A stretch of DNA of 64,000 nt. It comes from Sneathiella chungangensis (GTDB taxonomy: Bacteria > Pseudomonadota > Alphaproteobacteria > Sneathiellales > Sneathiellaceae). Made by a program: the position numbers and the translations under genes. A model generated the notes under the pieces. It was not told the origin of the DNA, searched no databases, and saw nothing but the letters and a program-made list of their open reading frames with translations. Positions 45,003 through 55,779 of this stretch are shown piece after piece. The stretch spans positions 1,063,108 to 1,127,107 of the forward strand of contig NZ_WTVA01000015.1 of NCBI RefSeq assembly GCF_009882935.1, written 5' to 3'. Numbering within the stretch: position 1 is the stretch's first letter; every line of letters begins with the position of its first letter.

Positions 45003-46727
45003 TTACGGTTTTTCCGACTGACGGGCGAGGGCGAAGCGTTTCGCGTCCTCGAAGCTGGCGGCCAGCAATAGATTGCCGCCATTCTTCTCCTCCTGCATCC
45101 GCGTGAGCAATTTGAGCGGCGTCGGCTGCGCTTCGGAAAGTATGATCACCTGACCTTTGCTGAGGCTGCGGTCGACAAAATCCGAAAGCGCCGTTGCGCC
45201 GGTTGCGTCAATCATCGGGACCTTGGCGAGACGGAGGATGATAACCTCGGTCGTGACGTCAATCCTGTCCAGCACGTCGGCGAGAAGCGAAACGGTGCCG
45301 AAGAAAAACGGGCCGGTAATCTCATAGGTCTCTATCCCTTTGGGCAGTCCGTGGCCCGGAACATAGGCGCTTTGGGACGAATCTGCGAGATCATCCCGGT
45401 CGCCTTCGAGGAGGGTCACATGGGTCGCGATTTCCACAGCCCCGGCCATCCTGTGCATAAAGACAAGCGCCGCAAAGACAACGCCGACTTCAATAGCGAC
45501 CGTGAGATCGACAAGCACGGTGAGAAGGAAGGTTGTGACAAGCACAAGCCGGTCGCCCATGGGCGCTTTCAGGAGATTAACGAAGCGGTCAAATTCGCTC
45601 ATATTCCAGGCGACGATCACCAGAACGGCCGCAAGGCAGGCGAGGGGCACATAGACGGCGAGCGGCGCGAAGAGCAACATGATCAGCAACAGGAAAACCG
45701 CATGCAGCATACCGGCGACCGGCGTGCGCCCGCCCGACTTGATATTGGTGGCGGTTCGCGCGATGGCGCCGGTGGCGGGCATGCCGCCAAAAAAGCCGGA
45801 CGCCATATTTGCTACTCCTTGCGCCACCAGCTCACAATTGGACCGGTGACGGCGACCGGTCATGCCATCGGCGACGACGGCGGAGAGCAGCGATTCCACG
45901 CCGGCGAGAAAGGCAATGGTGAAGGCGCTTGGCAAAAGTGCCGGTATCTCCTGCAGGCTGAATTGGGGCAGCGACGGTGCCGGTAGAAATTTCGGAAGGT
46001 CGCCAAACTGTGAGCCGATGGTTGCCACCGGCAGGCTGAAAAGCACCGCGATGACTGCGCCGAGCATCAGGGCGACCAGGAATCCGGGCGCTTTGGGCAT
46101 ATAAACGCGCATCAGGATAATCAGCGCGAGCGTAGCGGCCGCAAGACCGGATGTGATGGGGTCAATGCGGGACAGGCTGGAAAGATAGGTCGTCCATTCG
46201 CCGATCACATTGGCGGACAGCCCGTCTATGCCAAAACCAAAGAAGGCATTTAGCTGACTTGAGAAGATGATAACGGCGATTCCGCTCGTGAAACCTGTGA
46301 CGACCGGCTGCGGGATATATTTGATGAAGGTGCCAAGGCGCATCAGGCCCGCGATGACCAACATGAAGCCCGCCATGATGGTCGAAACGATCAAGCCGTC
46401 GTAGCCGTGCCGATTGATGACGTCGAAGACAACGACGACAAAGGCGCCCGTCGGTCCGCCGATTTGAAACCGGCTCCCGCCGAGGGCGGAGATGAGAAAA
46501 CCCGCGATGATCGCCGTTATCAGACCCTTGTCGGGCGTCGCACCGGATGCGATCGCCAGTGCCATGGCGAGCGGCAGGGCGACAATCGCAACGGTCAGCC
46601 CGGCGATGGCGTCATGGCGCAAATCCGTCCATGAATATCCAAGACGGAGGAGAGTATAGAGCTTGGGTACGAAGAGATGCCATGTCGGCGCACTCTTGGC
46701 TGTTTTTGCCTTATCATTTTGGTACAT
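45003..46727 (-). CDS. SulP-family anion transporter with STAS domain
   Basis: A 574-residue protein. The membrane part shows the SulP signature region near the start (AGLTVAIVALPLAMALAIASG and QIGGPTGAFVVVV), and a cytoplasmic STAS domain follows at about 465-565. Family members move sulfate, bicarbonate, C4-dicarboxylates or other anions; the substrate cannot be read here. It lies 9 bp downstream of a marR gene on the same strand, so the two are probably co-transcribed and the MarR protein may control it. Confidence 0.9.
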   Translation of the reverse strand: MYQNDKAKTAKSAPTWHLFVPKLYTLLRLGYSWTDLRHDAIAGLTVAIVALPLAMALAIASGATPDKGLITAIIAGFLISALGGSRFQIGGPTGAFVVVVFDVINRHGYDGLIVSTIMAGFMLVIAGLMRLGTFIKYIPQPVVTGFTSGIAVIIFSSQLNAFFGFGIDGLSANVIGEWTTYLSSLSRIDPITSGLAAATLALIILMRVYMPKAPGFLVALMLGAVIAVLFSLPVATIGSQFGDLPKFLPAPSLPQFSLQEIPALLPSAFTIAFLAGVESLLSAVVADGMTGRRHRSNCELVAQGVANMASGFFGGMPATGAIARTATNIKSGGRTPVAGMLHAVFLLLIMLLFAPLAVYVPLACLAAVLVIVAWNMSEFDRFVNLLKAPMGDRLVLVTTFLLTVLVDLTVAIEVGVVFAALVFMHRMAGAVEIATHVTLLEGDRDDLADSSQSAYVPGHGLPKGIETYEITGPFFFGTVSLLADVLDRIDVTTEVIILRLAKVPMIDATGATALSDFVDRSLSKGQVIILSEAQPTPLKLLTRMQEEKNGGNLLLAASFEDAKRFALARQSEKP

Positions 46728-46736
46728 GTTTTTGCG

Positions 46737-47180
46737 TTATGTCCGCTCTTGCGCGTTGAGGAGGTTGGTCTTGACCTGATCCAGCAGTGACAACAGTTTC
46801 TCCTGATCCTGCTTGGAGATGCCGGCAAGGGCATCGGCGCGAACGCCGGCACCAACCTGTTCAAGTTCGGAGAGAATTGGCTGGGCCGATTCGGCGAAAA
46901 ATATCCGGAAGACGCGCCGGTCCTTCGGATCTTTCCGGCGGACAACGAAGCCCCGCTGCACCAGTCGGTCGATCAGTCGGCCGACCGTCGATTTATCCAG
47001 CTCCAGATACTCGGCCAGTTCCGTCTGGGTGATCCCTTCGCGGCGGTCAAGAACGCCAAGGGCGAGCCATTTCGCCCGTGTCAGATTATAGGGGTCAACC
47101 CGCCGGTCAATGAGTGTGCGCAGTAAATGCGCGACCTCGTGAACCAGCGTGCCCAGGGTATTTTCATCCTTGCTCAGCAT
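46737..47180 (-). CDS. MarR-family transcriptional regulator
   Basis: A 147-residue winged-helix protein with the recognition region ITQTELAEYLELDKSTVGRLIDRLVQRGFVVRR (in pieces, about 50-85) and the wing sequence KDPKDRRVF. The ATG at 47180 gives the standard length. It is transcribed into sulP. An inverted repeat directly upstream of its start codon suggests autoregulation. Confidence 0.9.
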   Translation of the reverse strand: MLSKDENTLGTLVHEVAHLLRTLIDRRVDPYNLTRAKWLALGVLDRREGITQTELAEYLELDKSTVGRLIDRLVQRGFVVRRKDPKDRRVFRIFFAESAQPILSELEQVGAGVRADALAGISKQDQEKLLSLLDQVKTNLLNAQERT

Positions 47181-47192
47181 AATCCCGGCAAT

Positions 47193-47212
47193 ATAGTTGC
47201 TATACCTACTAT
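47193..47212. promoter_or_regulatory. Inverted repeat upstream of marR
   Basis: ATAGT-N10-ACTAT, with a smaller nested ATAG-TTG-CTAT dyad, begins 13 bp before the marR ATG. Size and position suit binding by the MarR dimer. Confidence 0.45.
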
Positions 47213-47224
47213 TGGCAAGGCAAC

Positions 47225-47251
47225 AAAAAAGGCCGCGCAATCTGCGCGGCC
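47225..47251 (-). terminator. Terminator of the fructose-bisphosphate aldolase gene
   Basis: The hairpin GGCCGCGCA...TGCGCGGCC is followed on the minus strand by six T, 24 bp after the aldolase stop codon. It separates that transcript from marR. Confidence 0.9.
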
Positions 47252-47274
47252 CTTTCCTGGTAATCCGGAGGTGT

Positions 47275-48357
47275 TTACACGTCGGCGATCGACTTGCCGG
47301 TGGCGCCCAGCTCCTGGCAGGCCTGCTGCACGCGATCGGCCATCGACTTTTCGCATTCCCGCAACCAGGCGCGCGGATCGTAGTGTTTCTTGAATGGCGT
47401 GCCGTCAACCGGGTCGATCTGGTATTTGAAGGCTTTCGGATGCGCCTCCACATAATCGCCGACCGGTTTGGAGAAGGCGAACTGCGTGTCGGTGTCGACA
47501 TTCATCTTGAACACGCCATAGCTTACGGCCTCTGCAATTTCTTCGGGGCTGGAGCCGGAGCCGCCATGGAAAACGAAGTCGAGTGGCTTTTCCTTCGTGT
47601 CGTAAATACTTTGCACGTGCTGTTGCGACGCCTGGAGGATTTCGGGGCGAAGTTGGACATTTCCCGGCTTGTAAACGCCATGTACGTTGCCAAAGGCCGC
47701 GGCGACAGAGAAATGCCCGATTGGCGAGAGGCGTTCATAGGCCTGCAATACTTCTTCAGGCTGGGTATAGAGCTTGCTGTTGTCCATGGCATCGACATCA
47801 CTGCCGACGCCATCCTCCTCGCCGCCGGTCACGCCAAGCTCGATTTCGAGGCTCATGTCGATTTTTGCGAGGCGTTTCAGTATGCGTTCGCATTCCGCGA
47901 GATTTTCCTCAATCGGCTCTTCGGAAAGATCCAGCATATGGGAACTGAAAAGCGGTTTTCCGGTCGCAGCAAATTCGGCTTCGCTCGCATCAATCATGCT
48001 TTCCACCCAGGGAACAAGTCCCTTGTTCGCATGGTCGGTATGCAGGACGACGCAGATGCCATATTCTTTGGCCACGGTATGCGCGTGACGGGCGGCCGAG
48101 ATTGCGCCGACAACGCGGGCCTTGTCGACATCCTTGATGCCCTTGCCCGCAAAGAACTGCGCGCCGCCGTTGGACAGCTGAATGATAATGTCAGACTTGC
48201 TGAGCATTGCCCCTTCCAGTGCCGCATTCAGCGTATTGGTGCTGGTGACGTTGATCGCGGGCAGTGCAAAGCCCTGCGCCTTGCAGTTTCGAACGAGAGT
48301 CAGATAGTCGCTACCTGTAACGACACCTGGTTTAAGTTTCTTCATTTCCTCTTGCAC
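47275..48357 (-). CDS. fbaA: Fructose-bisphosphate aldolase class II, type A
   Basis: A 360-residue zinc-dependent aldolase of glycolysis and gluconeogenesis. The zinc and catalytic residues are visible in VLHTDHANK, EIELGVTGGEEDG, NVHGVYKPGNV and VFHGGSGSS. The length and the long C-terminal region are those of the class IIA E. coli-like type. A GTG at 48357 with AAGAGGA eight bases upstream is the better start; an ATG four codons later has the purine tract too close. Confidence 0.93.
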   Translation of the reverse strand: MQEEMKKLKPGVVTGSDYLTLVRNCKAQGFALPAINVTSTNTLNAALEGAMLSKSDIIIQLSNGGAQFFAGKGIKDVDKARVVGAISAARHAHTVAKEYGICVVLHTDHANKGLVPWVESMIDASEAEFAATGKPLFSSHMLDLSEEPIEENLAECERILKRLAKIDMSLEIELGVTGGEEDGVGSDVDAMDNSKLYTQPEEVLQAYERLSPIGHFSVAAAFGNVHGVYKPGNVQLRPEILQASQQHVQSIYDTKEKPLDFVFHGGSGSSPEEIAEAVSYGVFKMNVDTDTQFAFSKPVGDYVEAHPKAFKYQIDPVDGTPFKKHYDPRAWLRECEKSMADRVQQACQELGATGKSIADV

Positions 48358-48426
48358 GATGTATTCCTCTTGATTACGGGTTACGCAGTTTGCGCGAAAA
48401 GATATGAGACAAGTATTTAAAATTCT

Positions 48427-50196
48427 TTACATTCTTTCAGGAACGTCAATTCCGAGAACGAAAAGTATCTGCTCCATCTGCCGAAGCGTAATGGCGCAGA
48501 GACGGAGGCGGGACGCGCGGATGTCAGCATTCGCTTCACCCAGCACCGGGCATTCATGATAGAAGGCGTTGAATTCCTGACTTAAGGAATAGACGTGATC
48601 GCAGAGAATGTTAGGCGCGTTTTTCTCACTGGCTCCCGCCACGGCTTCCGGAAGTGCCGCAAGCGCCAGCATCAGGTTCCGCTCCGCGTCATGCGTTGCC
48701 ATCAGGCGCCCGTCAACGAGTTTTTGTTCCGCCGCCTTTCGCAGCATCGACTTGATACGGACGGCAGCATACATCTGATAAGGACCCGTCCGGCCCTCGA
48801 ATTTCGTAAATCTCTCCAGATCGAAGATGTAATTCGACATTCGCTGGTTCGATAGGTCGGCAAATTTGATCGCCGCAATGCCAACCTTTGTCGCGATATC
48901 GTCAAGTTCCGCCGGCTCAAAACGTTCGGCCATGCCGGTATCGCGGACCACCTTCCGCGCTTCGTCGACTGCGTCCTCTATGAGACTGCGCAGGCGAACG
49001 ACGCCGCCATCGCGGGTTTTAAGCGGCTTTCCGTCGCGGCCATTGACGGTGCCGAAGCCGATATGTTCCAGATGGCATGCCGGTTTCAGGCTGTGGCATT
49101 TTCTCGCCGCGCGGAACACCTGCTCGAAGTGCAGGCTCTGCCGCGCATCGACCACATAGAGGATGCTATCGGGATCATGGAGTTCGCTTCGTATCTCGAT
49201 GGTGGCCAGATCGGTGGTGCCATACATCACCGCGCCATCCGACTTTTCGAGAATAAGCGGCGGCATTTCCTTTTTATCGCCCTCTTCCGCCACATTGACC
49301 ACGATGGCGCCTTCGGACATTTCCGAATAACCCTCCGCTTTCAGGCGGGCCAGCATCACCGGAATATGGTCGTTCGTATCCGCCTCGCCCTTCCATTCGG
49401 TGAACTGCGCGCCCAGCAGATCAAAATCCGTGCGCGTTTCGGCGATGGAGATATCGCGCATATGCTGCCACAGTGCGCGATAGCCGGGACGGCCCTTTTG
49501 CAGGTCGAAGGTGGCAAGGCGCGCCGCTTCAAGAAAGGCCGGATCCTCTTTGCTGCGGGCGGAGGCGGCGGGATAAATCTCCTGAAGCTCCTCGACCGTC
49601 ACGGGCGACGTGTCGGGATAGGGCCCTGCGAATTTCTCATCGAAATAGGGCAGGTCGGGGTTTCGCCGCTCGATTTCCTTGATCAGCAGGCCCATGGGCA
49701 GGCCCCAGTCACCGAAATGCACATCGCTGATCACCTCATCCCCGAGAAAGACCCGCAGGCGACGGAGGCTTTCGCCGATGATGGTCGCGCGCAAATGCCC
49801 GACATGCATCGCCTTGGCGACATTCGGTCCGCCGTAATCGAGAATGACTTTCTGCGGTGTATGGAAGCTCCGGCATCCGAAATGAGGGTCTTCGGCAAGA
49901 TCGCTGATATGGCCGAGAAGGAAATCATCGGTAAGCCGCATATTGATAAAGCCCGGCCCGGCGAGCGTAATCTCGGAAAATAGGCCTGACTTCTCGAGTT
50001 CAGCCATGACCTCCGCGCCGATATCCCGCGGGTTCCGCCCGGCCTGCTTCGCCGCCGCAAGGGCACCGTTGCACTGGAACTGGCCCAGATCGCGCCGCTG
50101 CGAGGGAAAGGTCGTGCCGAAAGAGGGATCGATTCCAACCGCCCCGAAGGCCTGACCGACGATGTGACTGAGTTGCGTAAGGAGGGATGTCGTCAC
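48427..50196 (-). CDS. argS: Arginine-tRNA ligase
   Basis: A 589-residue class I synthetase. The N-terminal Add1 domain is followed by the HIGH-type motif [14 protein letters not shown] from residue 131. The catalytic core contains [15 protein letters not shown], and the C-terminal DALR anticodon-binding domain begins around residue 460. KMSKS is replaced by a diverged [10 protein letters not shown] segment, as usual in ArgRS. The start is a GTG at 50196 without a clear ribosome binding site. It is divergent from groES. Confidence 0.94.
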   Translation of the reverse strand: MTTSLLTQLSHIVGQAFGAVGIDPSFGTTFPSQRRDLGQFQCNGALAAAKQAGRNPRDIGAEVMAELEKSGLFSEITLAGPGFINMRLTDDFLLGHISDLAEDPHFGCRSFHTPQKVILDYGGPNVAKAMHVGHLRATIIGESLRRLRVFLGDEVISDVHFGDWGLPMGLLIKEIERRNPDLPYFDEKFAGPYPDTSPVTVEELQEIYPAASARSKEDPAFLEAARLATFDLQKGRPGYRALWQHMRDISIAETRTDFDLLGAQFTEWKGEADTNDHIPVMLARLKAEGYSEMSEGAIVVNVAEEGDKKEMPPLILEKSDGAVMYGTTDLATIEIRSELHDPDSILYVVDARQSLHFEQVFRAARKCHSLKPACHLEHIGFGTVNGRDGKPLKTRDGGVVRLRSLIEDAVDEARKVVRDTGMAERFEPAELDDIATKVGIAAIKFADLSNQRMSNYIFDLERFTKFEGRTGPYQMYAAVRIKSMLRKAAEQKLVDGRLMATHDAERNLMLALAALPEAVAGASEKNAPNILCDHVYSLSQEFNAFYHECPVLGEANADIRASRLRLCAITLRQMEQILFVLGIDVPERM

Positions 50197-50383
50197 GGAA
50201 ATTTTGCGCCTTTTAACGATTCTTCACTTGTATGGACACCGCCCATAACTTATGTGCGGGGCAGGCGTTGGGGCTTTATCTACTGGAAAATCCGGATCAC
50301 GCCAAGAAATTTGGCGCTCATTGACGGCAAATCGTCGAATAATTCACGGAACGACGGTTTACAAAGGAATTTTTTCTCATCCC

Positions 50384-50412
50384 TTGACAGCCGCTTAGCT
50401 TTTTATTACATC
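50384..50412 (+). promoter_or_regulatory. Promoter of groESL
   Basis: TTGACA (50384-50389) is followed after 17 bp by TACATC (50407-50412), placing transcription initiation just before the CIRCE element. The CCCTTGACA sequence could also serve a heat-shock sigma factor. The rest of the 300-bp argS-groES gap (50197-50383) shows nothing I can name. Confidence 0.6.
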
Positions 50413-50425
50413 CCTAGCGAATTTG

Positions 50426-50452
50426 TTAGCACTCTTACCTGGAGAGTGCTAA
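50426..50452. promoter_or_regulatory. CIRCE element (HrcA operator)
   Basis: TTAGCACTC-N9-GAGTGCTAA matches the CIRCE consensus exactly. HrcA binding here represses groESL until heat or misfolding removes HrcA. Confidence 0.97.
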
Positions 50453-50496
50453 CAATCAATTTAACGACTACTTATTCTAGGATGAGGGAGACTTTA

Positions 50497-50784
50497 ATGA
50501 AATTTCGTCCATTGCACGATCGCGTATTGGTGAAGCGCGTTGAGGCTGAAGAAAAAACAGCCGGCGGCATTATCCTTGTGGATAGTGCGCAGGAAAAACC
50601 ATCTCAAGGCGATGTTCTTGCCGTGGGTAACGGCGCGATTGCGGAAGATGGAACCGTCCGACCGCTCGACGTGAAAGTCGGCGACAAGGTTGTTTTCGGA
50701 AAATGGTCCGGAACCGAGATCAAGGTCGACGGTGAAGACGTCTTGATCATGAAAGAATCAGACATCATGGGCATTTTGGCCTAA
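50497..50784 (+). CDS. groES: Co-chaperonin GroES
   Basis: A 95-residue protein that caps the GroEL ring. It starts [16 protein letters not shown] and contains the mobile loop [12 protein letters not shown] at about 18-29. A GAGGGAG site precedes the ATG at 50497. groEL follows after 31 bp, and both are under the CIRCE promoter. Confidence 0.97.
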   Translation: MKFRPLHDRVLVKRVEAEEKTAGGIILVDSAQEKPSQGDVLAVGNGAIAEDGTVRPLDVKVGDKVVFGKWSGTEIKVDGEDVLIMKESDIMGILA

Positions 50785-50800
50785 ATCAGCACATTTGTGA

Positions 50801-52462
<1,662 letters not shown>

Positions 52463-52487
52463 GCTCTTCGCCATATCGAAGATAATC

Positions 52488-52514
52488 GGGCCGCCCCTCG
52501 GGGCGGCCCTTTTT
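52488..52514 (+). terminator. Terminator of groESL
   Basis: GGGCCGCCCC and GGGGCGGCCC form a 9-10-bp GC-rich hairpin followed by five T, 25 bp after the groEL stop codon. Confidence 0.93.
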
Positions 52515-52527
52515 CATGGCCCGGCTT

Positions 52528-53151
52528 TCAGGTTTTTTCGAAGAGATGCAAAAAATTATTCGCGGGCATCGGTCTTGCGATCAAATGCCGAATGCCGTTC
52601 TTTGACGCTTCGTCCATTACATCCCGGATGTCCCGCACGCCAAATTCGCCGTCACGCGCCTTCAACCAGCCATCGAATTCCTCATTGGACCGGGATGTGT
52701 GCTCGCCATCGTATTTGAAGGGACCGTAGAGAATAAGCCGTCCACCCTTCGGCAGGATGCGACCGGCACCCGCCATCAATCCTTCGCAGGTTTGCCAGGG
52801 CGAGATATGGATCATATTGGCATTAAAGATCGCGGTAATGGGCGCGCCATTGTAGTGAGCCTCTTCAACGGGCCAGAGCGGATCCGTCACGTCAAGCGTC
52901 ACTGGCGGCAACAAGTTCTCAGAGGGGCTGTGGGCGATCCAGTCGGTAACGCTCTCCATCTGGTCTATCTCGCGGTTGCTGGGTTGCCACTTGACTGGCG
53001 TGATGCGGGGCGCGAAAAATACGGCATGCTCGCCGGTGCCGCTGGCGATTTCCAGCACCGTACCCGTCTCCGGCAGCCAGGCTTTAAGGACATTCAGAAT
53101 CGGGGTCCGGTTTCGCTCCGTTGCGGGAGCGAATTGTCTGCGGTCCGTCAT
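52528..53151 (-). CDS. DUF938 family SAM-dependent methyltransferase
   Basis: A 207-residue protein with FAPATERNRTPIL at the start, the SAM motif VLEIASGTGEHAVFFA at about 32-47, and NANMIHISPW in the middle. Together these are the DUF938 (METTL26-like) pattern. Substrate unknown. Its ATG overlaps the end of the metal-sensor-like gene by 4 bp, so it is the last gene of the sigma-factor operon. It is convergent with groEL. Confidence 0.88.
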   Translation of the reverse strand: MTDRRQFAPATERNRTPILNVLKAWLPETGTVLEIASGTGEHAVFFAPRITPVKWQPSNREIDQMESVTDWIAHSPSENLLPPVTLDVTDPLWPVEEAHYNGAPITAIFNANMIHISPWQTCEGLMAGAGRILPKGGRLILYGPFKYDGEHTSRSNEEFDGWLKARDGEFGVRDIRDVMDEASKNGIRHLIARPMPANNFLHLFEKT

Positions 53152-53624
53152 TCAGCGGCGTCTTTTTTCGGCTTTGGCGCTTTTTTCGGCGGGTGGAAGC
53201 CCTTCATGAAAAAAGCCGCGCGTTTGTCCTCCGGCAGAGATTTCGCGAGCTCCAGCATCGTCGCCTGTAAATAGCTTTCGATCTGGATCTGCTTGGCGAT
53301 CATGTCCGCATAGGTCTGGTTGATGGCCGGAAGATCGAGAGTTTCGGCACTGAACAATTCCGCGAGTTTCTCACGATATTGACGGAACTCCTTGAAATAG
53401 GGACGGAGGCTGCTCCGTCTTTCCTTCCAGAGCTGCTCGAATTTTTCCTGCTGCTCATCGCCGAGAACGGTCGCGGCGGCCCGTCTGTCGAAATGAAACC
53501 TGTCGTGACGCCGCTTGTCGCCGTGATCAACCCATTGAGTGATGACGAAACCGCCGATGACGACATTAACGGCAAGCGACAAGATCAGCGCGGCGGAGAG
53601 TATTTTTTGCCTAGAGATTCTCAT
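53148..53624 (-). CDS. Periplasmic heavy-metal-sensor/CpxP-like protein
   Basis: A 158-residue protein with an N-terminal membrane anchor (about 8-30) and a helical periplasmic domain (LGDEQQEKFEQLWKERRSSLRPY, then a second helical pair). This is the pattern of the metal-resistance/CnrX-Spy superfamily. The C terminus is Lys- and Pro-rich. A His-rich stretch follows the anchor (HGDKRRHDRFHF), which could bind metal. It overlaps the preceding gene by 14 bp and the following DUF938 gene by 4 bp. Confidence 0.8.
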   Translation of the reverse strand: MRISRQKILSAALILSLAVNVVIGGFVITQWVDHGDKRRHDRFHFDRRAAATVLGDEQQEKFEQLWKERRSSLRPYFKEFRQYREKLAELFSAETLDLPAINQTYADMIAKQIQIESYLQATMLELAKSLPEDKRAAFFMKGFHPPKKAPKPKKDAAE

Positions 53625-54063
53625 ATTCAGTTTCCAAATCGATCATGGTTCCGCCGCTGAACACGGTATCATTCAGCGTATATTCATCACCATTGTTGAG
53701 AATATTGGGGCTCGAAAAACCCAGCAGGATACCGATACAGGCCGCCACTGCCATTCCCGCCGCAGGCTGCCAGAGGGAGCCGAAGGGCCAGAGGCTCCGG
53801 AAGAGAGAACCCTGGTTGATGTCCTCGGCATTGACCAGCACGCGACCCAGCAAATCCGACGACGCGACGATAGGCCGCGACTGTTCCTGAAGAAGCAGGT
53901 CGAATTTCTTTTCCTGGCGCAGCAGGCTCCGGGCAACATCGGAGGTCTCCAGCAGCCTTTGCATCATCTCGTGATCGGCCGCCGGCCAGGCTTCCTCACG
54001 CGCGCCGTATGTCTCTACGACCGCCTTGAACCGTTCAAGATCTGTCGACAGGATATCCTTCAT
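53611..54063 (-). CDS. Probable membrane anti-sigma factor
   Basis: A 150-residue protein with an N-terminal cytoplasmic part of about 95 residues rich in charged helices, one membrane helix (AAGMAVAACIGILLGF, about 101-116), and a short periplasmic tail. It overlaps the ECF sigma gene by 4 bp, the usual place for its anti-sigma factor. No zinc-binding HxxxCxxC motif is present, so it is not a ZAS protein. The identification rests on topology and context. Confidence 0.7.
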   Translation of the reverse strand: MKDILSTDLERFKAVVETYGAREEAWPAADHEMMQRLLETSDVARSLLRQEKKFDLLLQEQSRPIVASSDLLGRVLVNAEDINQGSLFRSLWPFGSLWQPAAGMAVAACIGILLGFSSPNILNNGDEYTLNDTVFSGGTMIDLETEYENL

Positions 54064-54635
54064 CTGTCCTCTCCATCCATCAAGCGCCGGGCGGGCAGCA
54101 GCAGTTCCTTCAATTTACGCCGGCCCCGCGCAAGCAGGGATTCCAGAGCGTCAACCGAAATATCCATAATGGCCGCTGCCTCTATATTTCCACATTCCTC
54201 AAAATGCACCAGCGAAATCGCGATACGCTGCCGGGCCGGAAGCTTTTGCAGGGCTTCGGTGACTTTGTCGCCGAGCTGCTGCTGTGCCTTAATCTCTAGC
54301 ACACCTGGCCTGGGATCTTCCACATCCGGAATTTCATCATCACTATACCGCTTTTGCTTGCGCAAATAATCAACACATAAATTATGGGTGACGCGATGCA
54401 GCCAGGTTTTTATCTGGGCTTTCGCCTGCCATTTCGGTGCCTGTTTCCACAGCCGGATAAAGGCCTCCTGCGCCATATCTTCAGCGAGGCCGTTATCTCC
54501 CAGAATACGCATCGCCAAGCGGTAGGATCCGTTAAGATACAGATCGGCAATGATCCGGCTCGCGGAAGCGTTGCCGTCGGCGACTTCCTGCATAAGCGCA
54601 GCATCTTTATCAATCTCGCTTAGACTATGCATCAT
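54060..54635 (-). CDS. ECF-type RNA polymerase sigma factor
   Basis: A 191-residue sigma factor. Region 2 reads DNGLAEDMAQEAFIRLWKQ and the -10-recognition helix TWLHRVTHNLCVDYLRKQ. Region 4 reads LPARQRIAISLVHFEECGNIEAAAIMDISVDALESLLARGRRKL (in pieces). I placed the start at the ATG pair at 54635/54632, preceded by TCAGGTG; a longer form from 54686 lacks a ribosome binding site. The adjacent anti-sigma and sensor genes suggest it answers an envelope or metal signal. Confidence 0.9.
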   Translation of the reverse strand: MMHSLSEIDKDAALMQEVADGNASASRIIADLYLNGSYRLAMRILGDNGLAEDMAQEAFIRLWKQAPKWQAKAQIKTWLHRVTHNLCVDYLRKQKRYSDDEIPDVEDPRPGVLEIKAQQQLGDKVTEALQKLPARQRIAISLVHFEECGNIEAAAIMDISVDALESLLARGRRKLKELLLPARRLMDGEDR

Positions 54636-54760
54636 CACCTGACGGTTCCATGGAAGGGCGGTCTGCCGCACGTCACGATTATCCATTGAACGGGCGGCAG
54701 GCAGAATTCCGTCGCGAAAAAGGCTTCAATGCGACGCAAGGACGGAAAAAACGGGGAAGC

Positions 54761-55354
54761 TTAGGCAGATTCCTTTTCTTCGTCAGCGTCAGCCGCTTCT
54801 TTCGACTTGTCCTTGCTGTTTTCCATTTCCGCGAGGAGGCTTCCCTGCTCCCCGGCGATTTTTTTCATTGTCCCGCCGATTTCTCCGCCCGGTTCAATCT
54901 CGATCTCGCCGTAGCTGATGTTACCGGTGACCTTGCCGGTCTTGCGGATGACGAGGCGCTTGCGGGCCTTCATGGTGCCATCAAACTGGCCGGAAATATC
55001 GGCCGTATCGATATCGACGGTGCCATTGAAGATGCCGCTCTTGCTGATCTCGATTTCCTTGCTGGTCATCGAGGCCTCGACCTTGCCTTCGACGATCAGG
55101 CGATCGCAGGAGGTAATTTCACCTTTCAGATGAATATCCGCGCCGACATGAAGCTTGCTGCCTTCCTTTTTTTCCTCTGCCCCCATGCCGTAGGGGGCGG
55201 GTTTCGGACGCAAACCATTATCAATGCCAAAGCTTCTTGTTCCGCCAGTTGTAGTCATCGGTTTTACTCTGCTTTCCAGTTTCTGTTCCGGTGTAGATGA
55301 TGTTTCCTGCTTTTCCTCGGGAGCATCCGTCAATTTCGGTTTCTTGTGAAACAT
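54761..55354 (-). CDS. Bactofilin-family polymer-forming protein
   Basis: A 197-residue protein with a central bactofilin beta-helix of short repeats (about 70-165: LHVGADIHLKGEI, LIVEGKVEASM, GIFNGTVDIDTADISGQFDG, KVTGNISYGEIEIEPGGEIGG). The N- and C-terminal tails are disordered and charged. Bactofilins polymerise without nucleotides and scaffold cell-wall enzymes at stalks, poles or curved zones. It lies upstream of the sigma-factor gene on the same strand with a gap of about 125 bp, so co-transcription is possible but unproven. Confidence 0.9.
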   Translation of the reverse strand: MFHKKPKLTDAPEEKQETSSTPEQKLESRVKPMTTTGGTRSFGIDNGLRPKPAPYGMGAEEKKEGSKLHVGADIHLKGEITSCDRLIVEGKVEASMTSKEIEISKSGIFNGTVDIDTADISGQFDGTMKARKRLVIRKTGKVTGNISYGEIEIEPGGEIGGTMKKIAGEQGSLLAEMENSKDKSKEAADADEEKESA

Positions 55355-55524
55355 ATTAATCCTCAATAGTACTCTTTCTAAATATGCCGGATTTGGCCAT
55401 ACAATAATGTCCGGCATGCGTTGGCTTTTTGTCAAAAATATGGCAATCGCCGCGTGTTTTCCTTTATGTGGCGCGCCACTATGGTTAACATGACGACTGT
55501 AATTAATACCGCAAAATTCGCTGG

Positions 55525-55734
55525 ATGACGATGAACTCTCGAAAAATAATTGGGCTGGCAGGACTGCTCGTTCTTCTGACCGCCTATTGCGCAATATGCC
55601 TGTTCATCGCCGTGCAGTTTCTGCCCGCCAACAAGCTCGCGGAACTGATTTTTTATCCACTCGCGGGCGTCATCTGGATATTCCCGGCAATGAGAATAGT
55701 AAAGTGGATGCAATCACCGCCCGGTTCCAAGTAA
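55525..55734 (+). CDS. DUF2842 small membrane protein
   Basis: A 69-residue protein with two hydrophobic helices and the segment ELIFYPLAGVIWIFPAMRIVKWM, the pattern of the alphaproteobacterial DUF2842 family. Its function is unknown. The start at 55525 could also be the ATG two codons later. Confidence 0.82.
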   Translation: MTMNSRKIIGLAGLLVLLTAYCAICLFIAVQFLPANKLAELIFYPLAGVIWIFPAMRIVKWMQSPPGSK

Positions 55735-55740
55735 CGGCAT

Positions 55741-55779
55741 AAAAAAAGCCGGACCGAGAGGGGGGATCGATCCGGCTTT
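55741..55779 (-). terminator. Terminator hairpin ending the candidate small RNA
   Basis: Arms AAAGCCGGA and TCCGGCTTT enclose a 17-nt loop and are followed on the minus strand by seven T. On the plus strand the T-tract is interrupted, so it is a weaker terminator for the DUF2842 gene. Confidence 0.8.
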
